Assembly: GCA_035478795.1 (NCBI GenBank)
Contig: DATIJJ010000039.1
Coordinates: 1 to 12,218 of the forward strand
Length of the DNA stretch: 12,218 bases
Direction: 5' to 3'
From: DATIJJ01 sp035478795
GTDB taxonomy: Bacteria; Pseudomonadota; Gammaproteobacteria; DSM-16500
The notes under the pieces were generated by a model, which had not been told where the DNA came from, searched no databases, and saw nothing but the letters and a program-made list of their open reading frames with translations. Made by a program: the position numbers and the translations under genes. How positions within the stretch are numbered: position 1 is the first letter of the stretch; the number at the start of each line of letters is the position of its first letter. Shown here piece after piece: positions 1 to 7,187 of this stretch.

Positions 1-213
1 CATGCTTGCAAATTGTTACAGCAAGCACCGGAAAATTGTTTATACGTTGGAGATTCTGCGATTGATATAGAGGCGTGCAAGGCGGCGGGTAATCCATCGC
101 TTGCGGCATTGTACGGCTATATTCCACCTGAAGAAAATCCACTGAGCTGGGGCGCGGATGGTTACATTCAACATGCGTCAGAGATTATTCAGTGGTTGAA
201 AAAATCACCCTGA
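1..213 (+). CDS. HAD-family phosphatase, C-terminal fragment (Gph/MupP type)
   Basis: The gene enters from the left edge in frame 1, and only its last 70 residues are visible. They contain the HAD motif IV region YVGDSAIDIEACKAAG, whose acidic residues bind Mg2+. This is followed by a GYI..ENP..WGADGYI..ASEI..WL tail. That tail is typical of phosphoglycolate phosphatase-like enzymes, and resembles MupP, the N-acetylmuramate 6-phosphate phosphatase of peptidoglycan recycling. The catalytic DxDxT motif would lie upstream, outside the window, so Gph and MupP cannot be told apart here. The stop codon sits in a weak hairpin (CTGACA at 210-215, TGTCAG at 228-233) without a T-run. The next gene converges on it with a 44-nt gap. 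Confidence 0.85.
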   Translation, partial: HACKLLQQAPENCLYVGDSAIDIEACKAAGNPSLAALYGYIPPEENPLSWGADGYIQHASEIIQWLKKSP

Positions 214-257
214 CAATTCCGCGAAACTGTCAGAGCGATCTGATTGAGACAACTATT

Positions 258-941
258 TCATTTACGGCGAAAAACAGGGCAACAACCCGATTTTTCGGAT
301 ACGTCGCCGCCGCGATCTGAATTCGTTGATTTATAATCAGGTACTAGCTTTGGAGTTGGATCATAAACATTTTTTGCAGGAGTACGCATGTTGTTCACAG
401 CCATGGCACCCGCTGCGCTCTTGCTATCGGCTATTCCTGAAAAAAGTCCTACTGCCGTAAATACCGATTTGGACACCGGAGCGGCCCAGGTTGGTAAAAC
501 AGCTCCTGCGATTTTATCCGTAACAAGATCAGTCGCCACTGAAAGCACATTGCTCACCATCGTAGTGCGTGTGAGTGTATTGAAAACCACTGCCGCTTGT
601 TGACGTTTCGTCAAGGGTTGGGGCACTTGTGGTTTGTCTGCTTCATCCAGCAACACCACTTCAGCTTCTGGAACGACTGCATGGCGGGAAGGATTCAAAT
701 ATTTAGTCACTTCACACCTTGCATATCCCGCACCCACCGCTAGCAGCGCAAGCGCACCGCCCACATACAATCGAGCATCTTCTGCTACACTGTCAGGAGC
801 TGGTGTGCCGAGCCAGTTCATCACCTGATTTGACATTTCGTAGCCAAAATAAAAATTGCTTGCTGCACCGGCTGCCGTTTCAGCCAATGCAAGCGAACCC
901 ATTATAATATCTCTCGAACTAAAACTCCTTCCTCGTGCCAT
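258..941 (-). CDS. Uncharacterised membrane protein, single-module relative of the 400-residue protein at 2387-3589
   Basis: This 227-residue protein belongs to no family I recognise. The ATG is preceded by GGAGA with 6-nt spacing. Hydrophobic segments lie around residues 12-34, 58-74, 128-142 and 157-172, joined by a polar loop (about 80-115) rich in Pro, Glu and Asp. There is no clear signal peptide. Its layout matches both halves of the protein encoded at 2387-3589. Shared marks are an early SNxYxG-type helix (residues 29-33), a YxxGAxxALxAVGAxY-like helix (59-73), and a conserved LPxWxxPVSK element (149-158) followed by a last hydrophobic segment ending near AxAM. The polar tail ends in CCPVFRRK; the Cys pair beside basic residues might be acylated, which is speculation. 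The gene lies 80 nt downstream of pncA on the same strand. Function is unknown; a membrane-inserted effector is one possibility. Confidence 0.8.
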   Translation of the reverse strand: MARGRSFSSRDIIMGSLALAETAAGAASNFYFGYEMSNQVMNWLGTPAPDSVAEDARLYVGGALALLAVGAGYARCEVTKYLNPSRHAVVPEAEVVLLDEADKPQVPQPLTKRQQAAVVFNTLTRTTMVSNVLSVATDLVTDKIAGAVLPTWAAPVSKSVFTAVGLFSGIADSKSAAGAMAVNNMRTPAKNVYDPTPKLVPDYKSTNSDRGGDVSEKSGCCPVFRRK

Positions 942-1021
942 AAACTTTCTCCATCAAAATAATTAATAAGACGACTGTACGCTACCGTTTTTTTTAGACT
1001 GAAACAATAGCTGATTTACCA

Positions 1022-1645
1022 TTATTTAAAAAATTGGTCACATTTAACGCGATTTACGCCCGCTTTTTGAATCTCTTGCAGTGCATTTGATATGTCACCC
1101 GCATTTAATTCCACACCACGGCACGCATCTTCAATGAGAGACACCTTAAAATTCATGTTGGCAGCATCGAGGCACGAATATTTCACGCAATAATCGGTTG
1201 CGAGTCCCATGATGTAAATATCCGTTACTTTTTCCTGATGTAAATAATCTTCAAGACCCGTCGCTCGCAACTGTTTGTTATCATAAAAAGCACTGTAACT
1301 ATCGACATTCACATCCGTGCCTTTATAAAAAATTTTCTGAATGTGGGACGTATCGAGATCGGGATGAAATTCCGCACCGAAAGAATCCTGCACGCAATGT
1401 ATCGGCCATAAAATTTGATCAATGCCCTGCAGTTGAATGATTTCTCCGACGGTACGGTTCGGATGATTGGCCGCAAAACTCGCATGATTTGCCGGATGCC
1501 AGTCTTTGGTTGCGATCACCAGATCAAAATGCGGCTGCAATTGATTTGCTAATAAAATGACCGCATCCCCGTCCGGCACGGCGAGATTTCCCCCTAAGCA
1601 AAAATCGTTTTGCAAGTCCACCATGATTAAAGCTGTTTTTTTCAT
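1022..1645 (-). CDS. pncA: Nicotinamidase (nicotinamide to nicotinate, NAD salvage)
   Basis: This cytoplasmic isochorismatase-fold hydrolase deamidates nicotinamide to nicotinate, feeding the Preiss-Handler route to NAD. The 207-residue length is close to that of E. coli PncA (about 213). The catalytic triad is visible: D10 in MVDLQNDF, K108 in FYKGTD and C153 in ATDYCVKY. The metal site is present as D48, H50 and H54 in TKDWHPANH and H83 in WPIHC. GAGGGA lies 7 nt before the ATG. It is divergent from ygfZ across a 59-nt spacer holding a palindromic AGTATACT that could serve as a -10 on both strands. nadE, from the same pathway, lies about 2 kb away behind a similar upstream block. Confidence 0.96.
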   Translation of the reverse strand: MKKTALIMVDLQNDFCLGGNLAVPDGDAVILLANQLQPHFDLVIATKDWHPANHASFAANHPNRTVGEIIQLQGIDQILWPIHCVQDSFGAEFHPDLDTSHIQKIFYKGTDVNVDSYSAFYDNKQLRATGLEDYLHQEKVTDIYIMGLATDYCVKYSCLDAANMNFKVSLIEDACRGVELNAGDISNALQEIQKAGVNRVKCDQFFK

Positions 1646-1650
1646 TTTGT

Positions 1651-1683
1651 ATCCCTCATTAAATCAAAAGACAGTATACTATC
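1651..1683 (+). promoter_or_regulatory. Promoter-like block in the pncA/ygfZ divergent spacer
   Basis: ATCCCTCATT (1651-1660), then 11 nt, then CAGTATACTATC (1672-1683). TATACT at 1675-1680 fits a -10 box reading toward ygfZ, but no good -35 sits 17 nt upstream. AGTATACT is its own reverse complement, so a -10 toward pncA is also available, with TTGAAT (minus strand, 1703-1698) as a possible -35. The same block with the same spacing occurs at 3669-3701 before nadE. On the minus strand ATCCCTC is also the pncA ribosome binding site. Confidence 0.5.
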
Positions 1684-1704
1684 GCGATTTGATGGGAATT
1701 CAAC

Positions 1705-2382
1705 ATGCACATCTTTGGGTTACTCCGTATTGCGGGCGAACAGGCGAAACCATTTTTACAGGGACAACTCACCTGCAACATGGATGACATCACCTCCGAC
1801 ACACCGCAGCTTGCCGCACACTGTAATCCACAAGGTCGCGTTATCAGTTTGTTTTATCTTTTTTTACGTGACGATCATTATTTTTTACAAATGCCGCGAG
1901 AAATGATTCCCATCGCGATGAAAGCTCTACAAAAATATGCGGTTTTTTTTAAGGTAACTTTAACCGATGTGAGTGATCAAAATAATATTGAAAAAAATTT
2001 TATTGCAGACAATATTAAAAAAAATATTCCGATGATTTATCCGGACACAAGCGAAAAATTTTTACCGCATGATTTGAATTTACCGGCACTCGGTGCAGTG
2101 AGTTTCAGTAAAGGTTGTTATACAGGACAGGAAATTATTGCGCGCATGCATTATCGCGGGAAATTAAAAAATCAGCTGTATCGGGCAAAAGTGAATACAG
2201 CGTCACAACCCGTGCGCGGTGCGGATATTTATTTGAAGGGTGAAACGTGCGGACAGCTTGTAGATTTTTTTGAAATAAATAATGCGCAGTATGAAGTGCT
2301 CGTGATCGCGCGTCCGGATGATGTTAAAACAGGTTCGATCACGCTTGATTCAGAAAAAAAATACGGCCTGACATTTTTGTAA
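1705..2382 (+). CDS. ygfZ: YgfZ/GcvT-like folate-binding protein, shortened
   Basis: YgfZ is a folate-dependent protein that helps assemble or repair certain Fe-S enzymes, among them the tRNA methylthiotransferase MiaB. The signature KGCYTGQE is intact at residues 136-143, with C138 the conserved cysteine, followed by the usual R-G-K/N-LYR segment. The N-terminus (FLQGQLTCNM, then NPQGR) also matches the family. The protein has only 225 residues against about 326 in E. coli. By eye, some 70 residues are missing between TLTDVS (about 85-90) and the KKNIPMIYPDTSEKF segment (105-119), which corresponds to the middle of the fold. The reading frame is intact and no frameshift is visible, so this is an internal deletion or a compact variant rather than a pseudogene. 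The region around 1930-2060 is AT-rich. Its stop codon is 4 nt from that of the convergent next gene. Confidence 0.9.
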   Translation: MHIFGLLRIAGEQAKPFLQGQLTCNMDDITSDTPQLAAHCNPQGRVISLFYLFLRDDHYFLQMPREMIPIAMKALQKYAVFFKVTLTDVSDQNNIEKNFIADNIKKNIPMIYPDTSEKFLPHDLNLPALGAVSFSKGCYTGQEIIARMHYRGKLKNQLYRAKVNTASQPVRGADIYLKGETCGQLVDFFEINNAQYEVLVIARPDDVKTGSITLDSEKKYGLTFL

Positions 2383-2386
2383 TATC

Positions 2387-3589
2387 TTACGGCTCCCTGT
2401 TTAATGAGAGACTCATGGTAACCGGTCTCTCCCGCCGCACCTGCTCTTGTTGCTGTTTCTTTTGCTCGTCAGCATCCCGTTTATTTTTTTTCCCCATGGC
2501 ATCGTCGCAGGTTCGCACAAAGGCACGGGCAGCGAACACCCCAAATACGAGAATACCTGTCTTGGCCACCGGATTAAGCAAACCCGGCAAGGTCACATTC
2601 GCTGCCAGTTGATCATAGCCCAGTGTCGATAAGGGTGCGCTGATATTGCCGACATGCGTCACCGCATCGAAACCCAGTGCGACTTTCTGCGGTGTTGTCA
2701 GAGGAAGACGGTCTTCTTTTTTTGTTTTGGTATCCCCATGCGCGTGAACAATATTCAGCTTTCTGTGTATCCAGGCTGAGGCGAGTGCCAGGGATGCAAA
2801 AAAACCGGCAACGACATAAAACGGTGAAGGGTAATTCGCCACGTCATCCTTCTGAGTCTGGTAAACGAGGAGAGACAAATCAATTCCCCATGCCGCATTA
2901 CTGATCATGCCGGAGAGCGCTTCACCGAGCGCGTTCATGTTTGTCCAGAAATCCGCGCTGGTATGATCATGATCATCGTCATGATCATGGTTGTGATGAC
3001 GTCCACCCATCATCGCATCAAAGCAGGTACGCACATCAGCCACGGCTGTCACTGCACTGAACAGGGTCAGTGTTATTTTGGAAACCGGATTGACCCACGC
3101 GGGCAAAGTGGTATCCACCAAATGGGTAGTCAACACGTCGAAACCAAACGACAGAGGGCCACTTGTTTCACCGATATGCGTACCATAATCCGTCGCGAGA
3201 GCAAGCCATTCCATTTTTGTGGGTTTTTCCTGACGAGGCTCCGTAGTTACGCTGGATGTATTATCGTCATGATGATGCATATTCAAAATGGTGTGCAGAT
3301 ACGCAGCCCCCACTGCCATCAGGGCAAATGCAGCACCCACGGCGTAGATGGCATAATGCGCCGGGTCATCATCATCCGTTGGTTTGTAAATCAGATGAGC
3401 AAGATCCACACCCCAATAAACATTGCTGATGGCCTTGGACAAAAGCTCTCCTATTCCCCCGATTGCGCTCCAGAAATCGATTGTGTTTTCTTCTTCGTTT
3501 TTTGGAACGCTCTCCATACTGATATAATTTTCATCTGATTCTTTTGGAGAGAGAGAGGATAGAACATCATTGAGTCTGTCGAAGCCCAT
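2387..3589 (-). CDS. Uncharacterised membrane protein with two tandem ~155-residue modules and His/Asp-rich loops
   Basis: I recognise no family for this 400-residue protein. It is an internal duplication: module A (about residues 38-194) and module B (213-365) both begin DFW and contain GExLSxxISNxxWGxDLxxLxY. Each then has a two-helix stretch ending in H..LN..H.H/D, a TH.G..S.PLS segment, an LPxxxNPVxK element (162-171 and 334-343) and a closing RTCxDAM. Each module has about four hydrophobic segments, giving up to eight membrane passes. Polar His/Asp-rich stretches lie at 105-109 (HHHDD) and 198-209 (HHNHDHDDDHDH), with HAHGD at 282-286. They could bind Zn, Ni or other metals, or act as flexible linkers. 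The C-terminal tail (366-389) is Lys/Gln/Arg-rich. A third, diverged copy of the module is the 258-941 protein. AGGA lies 8 nt before the ATG. It diverges from nadE and converges on ygfZ. Metal transporter-like or secreted membrane-inserted roles are both open. Confidence 0.82.
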   Translation of the reverse strand: MGFDRLNDVLSSLSPKESDENYISMESVPKNEEENTIDFWSAIGGIGELLSKAISNVYWGVDLAHLIYKPTDDDDPAHYAIYAVGAAFALMAVGAAYLHTILNMHHHDDNTSSVTTEPRQEKPTKMEWLALATDYGTHIGETSGPLSFGFDVLTTHLVDTTLPAWVNPVSKITLTLFSAVTAVADVRTCFDAMMGGRHHNHDHDDDHDHTSADFWTNMNALGEALSGMISNAAWGIDLSLLVYQTQKDDVANYPSPFYVVAGFFASLALASAWIHRKLNIVHAHGDTKTKKEDRLPLTTPQKVALGFDAVTHVGNISAPLSTLGYDQLAANVTLPGLLNPVAKTGILVFGVFAARAFVRTCDDAMGKKNKRDADEQKKQQQEQVRRERPVTMSLSLNREP

Positions 3590-3668
3590 GGTTTTTCCTG
3601 AGAAGAATGATAAGTAGCGCGCATATTACCGCTTTCTGTTTCCAAATAAAACATTTTTACGTTTTTTG

Positions 3669-3701
3669 ATCCCCCATTCCACCCGATCGCAGTATACTAT
3701 C
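3669..3701 (+). promoter_or_regulatory. Promoter-like block upstream of nadE, copy of the pncA/ygfZ block
   Basis: ATCCCCCATT (3669-3678), then 11 nt, then CAGTATACTATC (3690-3701). It matches 1651-1683 at 21 of 22 conserved positions with identical spacing. TATACT at 3693-3698 is a plausible -10, about 30 nt before the nadE ATG. The only TTGATC (3666-3671) is 21 nt upstream, too far for a standard -35, so an activator or an alternative sigma factor is possible. Confidence 0.5.
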
Positions 3702-3730
3702 CGCATTGAAGGTTATTACACGGATCCTCC

Positions 3731-5353
3731 ATGACAAAAAAAATACGTATTATCGCGGCCCAACTGGATATGCCTGTGGGCGATATCGCAGGCAATCTCG
3801 CCAAAATGATTACAGCTGCTAAAACCGCGCGGGACACGCTCTCGGCCGATATGATTGTCTTTCCGGAATTGAGTCTCACGGGTTATCCGCCAGAAGATTT
3901 GTTATTACGCAAATCCTTTATTGATGAAGCCAATGACGCACTGCAGGCTTTCAAATCCGCCATCGATGGCATTTATTGCGTGGTCAGTCATCCGCATGCA
4001 ACCTCCCAGGGACTGTATAATTCCTGCTCGGTGATTTATGACAAGACCATCGTCGGGCGATACGCCAAGCAGCATTTACCGAATTACGGCGTGTTTGATG
4101 AATGCCGGTATTTTGTGCCGGGAAATTCGACTTGCATGGTGACGGTTCAGGGGATTCCGGTCGGGATTGTGATTTGTGAAGATGCCTGGTTTCCGGGGCC
4201 CATCCAACAACTCGCCAATCAGGGCGCGCGATTAATCGTCTCGCCAAACGCTTCACCTTTCGAAACCGATAAGCATGAACAACGTCATATTACACTGGCG
4301 AAACGCGCAAAGGCAGCGGCGCTTCCGATTGTGTATGTGAACTGCGTCGGCGGTCAGGATGATTTGATTTTTGATGGCGGATCGATGGTGGTCGATGCAA
4401 GCGGTAAAATTTGTCAGCACGCCGGATTTTTTCAGGAAACATTAATGCCGGTGGATATCGATGTTTCAAGCACTGACACGGTTGTGAGTCAGGCGGATTT
4501 TTCGCTCTCCAGTGAAGATGAACGGGCTTATGATGCGCTCGTGTTGGCGGTGCGTGATTATATTCAAAAAAATCAGTTTTCGGGTGTATTGATCGGGGTT
4601 TCGGGTGGAATTGATTCGGCATTAACACTTGCCATTGCAGTCGATGCACTGGGTAAGGAAAAAGTGCATGCCGTGCTGCTGCCATCGCGATACACATCAG
4701 AAATGAGCATGGAAGATGCGCTCGCACTCATCAAAAATGTCGGCGTAAGTCATGATGTGATTTCGATTGAACCGGCATTTGAAAGTTTCGCCGACAGTTT
4801 GCAGCCTGTTTTGGGTGATCAAAAATTAAATATAGTCGATCAGAATATTCAATCACGCTGTCGCGGTGTGATCATGATGGCGTTATCCAATCAAACAGGC
4901 CATCTGGTTTTAACAACCGGTAATCGCAGTGAAATGGCCGTCGGTTATGCAACTTTATATGGTGATATGGCGGGTGGTTTTGCGGTATTGAAAGATGTGC
5001 CGAAAACGTGGGTGTATCGTCTGGCGCGTTTGCGTAATAAAACACATCCTGTCATTCCGGAACGCATCCTGACGCGTGCGCCCACAGCAGAACTCGCACC
5101 GGATCAAAAAGATGAAGACAGCCTGCCGCCGTATGATCTTCTCGATAAAATGCTTGAACTGTATCTGGATCAGGAACTGGGTGTGCAAGCGATTGTTGAT
5201 CAGGGATTTGATGAGGAGACCGTCAAAAAAGTGGTTAACCTCATTCATCAGAGTGAATATAAACGACGACAATCACCGATTGGACCGAGAATTCATCACA
5301 AAGCATTCGGGCGAGATCGGCGGTATCCGGTGACGTCGGGGTTTAAAAAATAA
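3731..5353 (+). CDS. nadE: Glutamine-dependent NAD+ synthetase
   Basis: The enzyme converts nicotinate adenine dinucleotide (deamido-NAD) to NAD+ using ATP and glutamine-derived ammonia. The 540-residue length is typical of the two-domain form. The N-terminal nitrilase-type glutaminase domain (1 to about 255) has the Glu-Lys-Cys triad: E46 in FPELSLTGYPPEDLL, K113 in YAKQHLPNYG and C149 in VICEDAW. The C-terminal synthetase domain has the ATP pyrophosphatase P-loop SGGIDSA at 291-297, and further on TTGNRSEMAVGYATLYGDMAG and a C-terminal KRRQSPIGPRI segment. The gene sits 141 nt from the divergent membrane-protein gene and ends 1 nt from the convergent bamD. With pncA it supplies NAD from salvaged nicotinamide; the intervening phosphoribosyltransferase and adenylyltransferase are not in this window. 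Confidence 0.97.
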   Translation: MTKKIRIIAAQLDMPVGDIAGNLAKMITAAKTARDTLSADMIVFPELSLTGYPPEDLLLRKSFIDEANDALQAFKSAIDGIYCVVSHPHATSQGLYNSCSVIYDKTIVGRYAKQHLPNYGVFDECRYFVPGNSTCMVTVQGIPVGIVICEDAWFPGPIQQLANQGARLIVSPNASPFETDKHEQRHITLAKRAKAAALPIVYVNCVGGQDDLIFDGGSMVVDASGKICQHAGFFQETLMPVDIDVSSTDTVVSQADFSLSSEDERAYDALVLAVRDYIQKNQFSGVLIGVSGGIDSALTLAIAVDALGKEKVHAVLLPSRYTSEMSMEDALALIKNVGVSHDVISIEPAFESFADSLQPVLGDQKLNIVDQNIQSRCRGVIMMALSNQTGHLVLTTGNRSEMAVGYATLYGDMAGGFAVLKDVPKTWVYRLARLRNKTHPVIPERILTRAPTAELAPDQKDEDSLPPYDLLDKMLELYLDQELGVQAIVDQGFDEETVKKVVNLIHQSEYKRRQSPIGPRIHHKAFGRDRRYPVTSGFKK

Positions 5354-5354
5354 A

Positions 5355-6128
5355 TTACCGCCTCATATTGTATTCCATCACCCGCCGCACATCATTTTCC
5401 GGTTGTACCAGATGCAGCGCATGATACGAATTCATCATAATTTTTAACGCAGGGACAACAGCCGGTGCACCCTGGTATTCACGCACCACGAGATTCGCAC
5501 GATCCGCCGCGGCCACATACGCCTCACGACTATAATAATATTGCGCGACTTCGAGTTCATGATTCGCCAGCATATTGCGTAAATACACCATGTATTGATG
5601 CGCAGCCGGGGCATAATAACTGTTCGGATACGTCTTCACGACTTCAGAAAAATCCGCATACGATTTTTTAACTTGCGACAAATCACGGGTTGCCAGATCC
5701 ACCGCAAATAATTTTTCAAACACACCCATATTCTGGAAATAATTCGCAAGCCCGCGCATGTAGTACGCATAATCCACATGCGGACTGGTTGGATGCGCAT
5801 GAATGAAACGATTCGCTGCCGATTCTGTCGAGGTATAATCACTCGTCATGTAATAGGCATAAATAATATGTAACTGTGCGGTTTCGGTATTTTTTTCATA
5901 AGGGTATTGAACATCCAGTGCTTCAAAACGCTTGATCGCTTCCGAATAATTGTGATCACGCAGTTCCTTTTCACCCTTCTGAAAAATTTGCTCGGCAGAT
6001 TCGCCTTTATACGCTTCCGCGGGATCGATGGCTGTCGAACAGCCTGCCAAAAAAAAGGTCGTGAGAACAGCCAGTAAAAGCAGTACGGGAACTTTCAAAC
6101 ATCTTGCAACACATTTCATAGAAACCAT
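5355..6128 (-). CDS. bamD: Outer-membrane assembly lipoprotein BamD
   Basis: BamD is the essential lipoprotein partner of BamA in the BAM complex, which inserts beta-barrel proteins into the outer membrane from the periplasmic side. A lipoprotein signal peptide ends in the lipobox LAGC (27-30), so C30 becomes the acylated first residue. Tetratricopeptide-like helices follow, with family motifs ALDVQYPY, AYYMTSDY, HPTSPHVDYAYYMRGLANY and a VKTYPNSYYAPAA segment. At 257 residues it is close to family length. The start is uncertain. The coordinates use the first ATG, but ATG at 6119 (Met4) has GGATGG 5 nt upstream and leaves a more reasonable leader behind the promoter at 6143-6171, so it may be the true start. 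Divergence from rluD-pgeF is the conserved gammaproteobacterial arrangement. Confidence 0.96.
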   Translation of the reverse strand: MVSMKCVARCLKVPVLLLLAVLTTFFLAGCSTAIDPAEAYKGESAEQIFQKGEKELRDHNYSEAIKRFEALDVQYPYEKNTETAQLHIIYAYYMTSDYTSTESAANRFIHAHPTSPHVDYAYYMRGLANYFQNMGVFEKLFAVDLATRDLSQVKKSYADFSEVVKTYPNSYYAPAAHQYMVYLRNMLANHELEVAQYYYSREAYVAAADRANLVVREYQGAPAVVPALKIMMNSYHALHLVQPENDVRRVMEYNMRR

Positions 6129-6142
6129 CCAACCCCGAAATC

Positions 6143-6171
6143 TTTTTAGTCAATGTGGCGTGCATTGTAAA
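6143..6171 (-). promoter_or_regulatory. Probable sigma70 promoter of bamD
   Basis: On the minus strand TTTACA (6171-6166, 5 of 6 to the -35 consensus) is followed after exactly 17 nt by TAAAAA (6148-6143, 4 of 6 to the -10). Transcription would start near 6136, giving a very short leader that favours the bamD start at 6119. Confidence 0.55.
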
Positions 6172-6215
6172 CGAAAATTTGTCATCATTCACGCACAAAA
6201 ATTGAGATTCCGTGT

Positions 6216-7187
6216 ATGACAGAAAAAATACATCTCCACCTCATCATTCCGAATGAAATGGGTGGCAACCGCCTGGACCAGGTTATCGCAAAATTATTGC
6301 CGGACTATTCGCGCACTCAAATTCAGGCGTGGATTAAAAAGGCAAGGATTACCGTCAATGATAAACCGTGCAAGCCGCGCGATACCGTGATGGGTGGCGA
6401 AAATATTATGATTGATGCAGAACGCAAGACCCAACCGGCCTTTCAGGCGCAACCGATTGATTTGAATATTGTCTATGAAGATGATGCACTGCTGGTAATC
6501 AATAAACCGGTCGGCATGGTCGTGCATCCGGCGGCGGGTAATCCGGACAGTACCCTGCTGAATGCCCTGTTACACCATGTGCCCGCCTTAAAAGAACTGC
6601 CGCGAGCCGGTATCATGCATCGTCTCGATAAGGATACCTCGGGGTTACTGGTGATTGCCAAAACCTGGGCTTCGTTAACCCATCTGACTGCGCAAATGAA
6701 ATCGCGCACGATTCATCGAATTTATCAGGCCATCGTATGCGGTCTTTTAACGAGTGGCGGGAAAGTGGATGAACCGATTGGACGCCACCCCGTTCAACGC
6801 AAACGCATGACGGTGATTGAAACCGGCAAACCGTCCGTGACGCATTTTCGTGTGATTGAACGTTATCGCAACCATACCCGCATCCGGGTTCAACTCGAAA
6901 CCGGCCGGACCCATCAGATTCGGGTGCACATGGCGCATATTCGCTATCCCCTGCTGGGGGACCCGGTGTATGGCGGGCGATTGCAATTGCCGCGCGGTGC
7001 ATCCCCGGCCCTTGTTGACATACTCCGTCGTTTTAAACGGCAGGCCTTGCATGCCTCGGAACTGGGGTTGATTCATCCTGTTACCGAAAAGGAAATGCAC
7101 TGGCAAGCGCCCTTGCCGGACGATCTTCAGGAATTGATTCGTATTTTGAAAGAAGACACCCGATCGCTATTTGAGGAAAATAAATGA
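6216..7187 (+). CDS. rluD: 23S rRNA pseudouridine synthase RluD
   Basis: RluD isomerises uridines 1911, 1915 and 1917 (E. coli numbering) in helix 69 of 23S rRNA, which contacts the decoding centre. The 323-residue protein has an N-terminal S4 RNA-binding domain (about 17-75, GNRLDQVIAKLLPDYSRTQIQ) and an RluA-type catalytic domain. The catalytic aspartate is D138 in HRLDKDTSGLLVIAKT. The later LETGRTHQIRVHMAHIRYPLLGDPVYGG block is also characteristic; its core is at about residues 227-247. RluA/RluC paralogues share the fold, but the neighbours bamD and pgeF identify it as RluD. A weak GAGA lies 8 nt before the ATG. The gene is translationally coupled to pgeF. Confidence 0.95.
   Translation: MTEKIHLHLIIPNEMGGNRLDQVIAKLLPDYSRTQIQAWIKKARITVNDKPCKPRDTVMGGENIMIDAERKTQPAFQAQPIDLNIVYEDDALLVINKPVGMVVHPAAGNPDSTLLNALLHHVPALKELPRAGIMHRLDKDTSGLLVIAKTWASLTHLTAQMKSRTIHRIYQAIVCGLLTSGGKVDEPIGRHPVQRKRMTVIETGKPSVTHFRVIERYRNHTRIRVQLETGRTHQIRVHMAHIRYPLLGDPVYGGRLQLPRGASPALVDILRRFKRQALHASELGLIHPVTEKEMHWQAPLPDDLQELIRILKEDTRSLFEENK

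Noticed and set aside
210..233. Hairpin CTGACA/TGTCAG at the end of the HAD gene
   Set aside because: The stem is only 6 bp with a 12-nt loop and no T-run follows, so it is not supported as a terminator.
2963..3538. 191-residue open frame on the plus strand, rich in Met, Ile and His
   Set aside because: It lies wholly opposite the 400-residue membrane gene; the MIMIIVMIM-like start is the complement of the His/Asp-codon repeat. The minus-strand frame has duplicated modules and a ribosome binding site.
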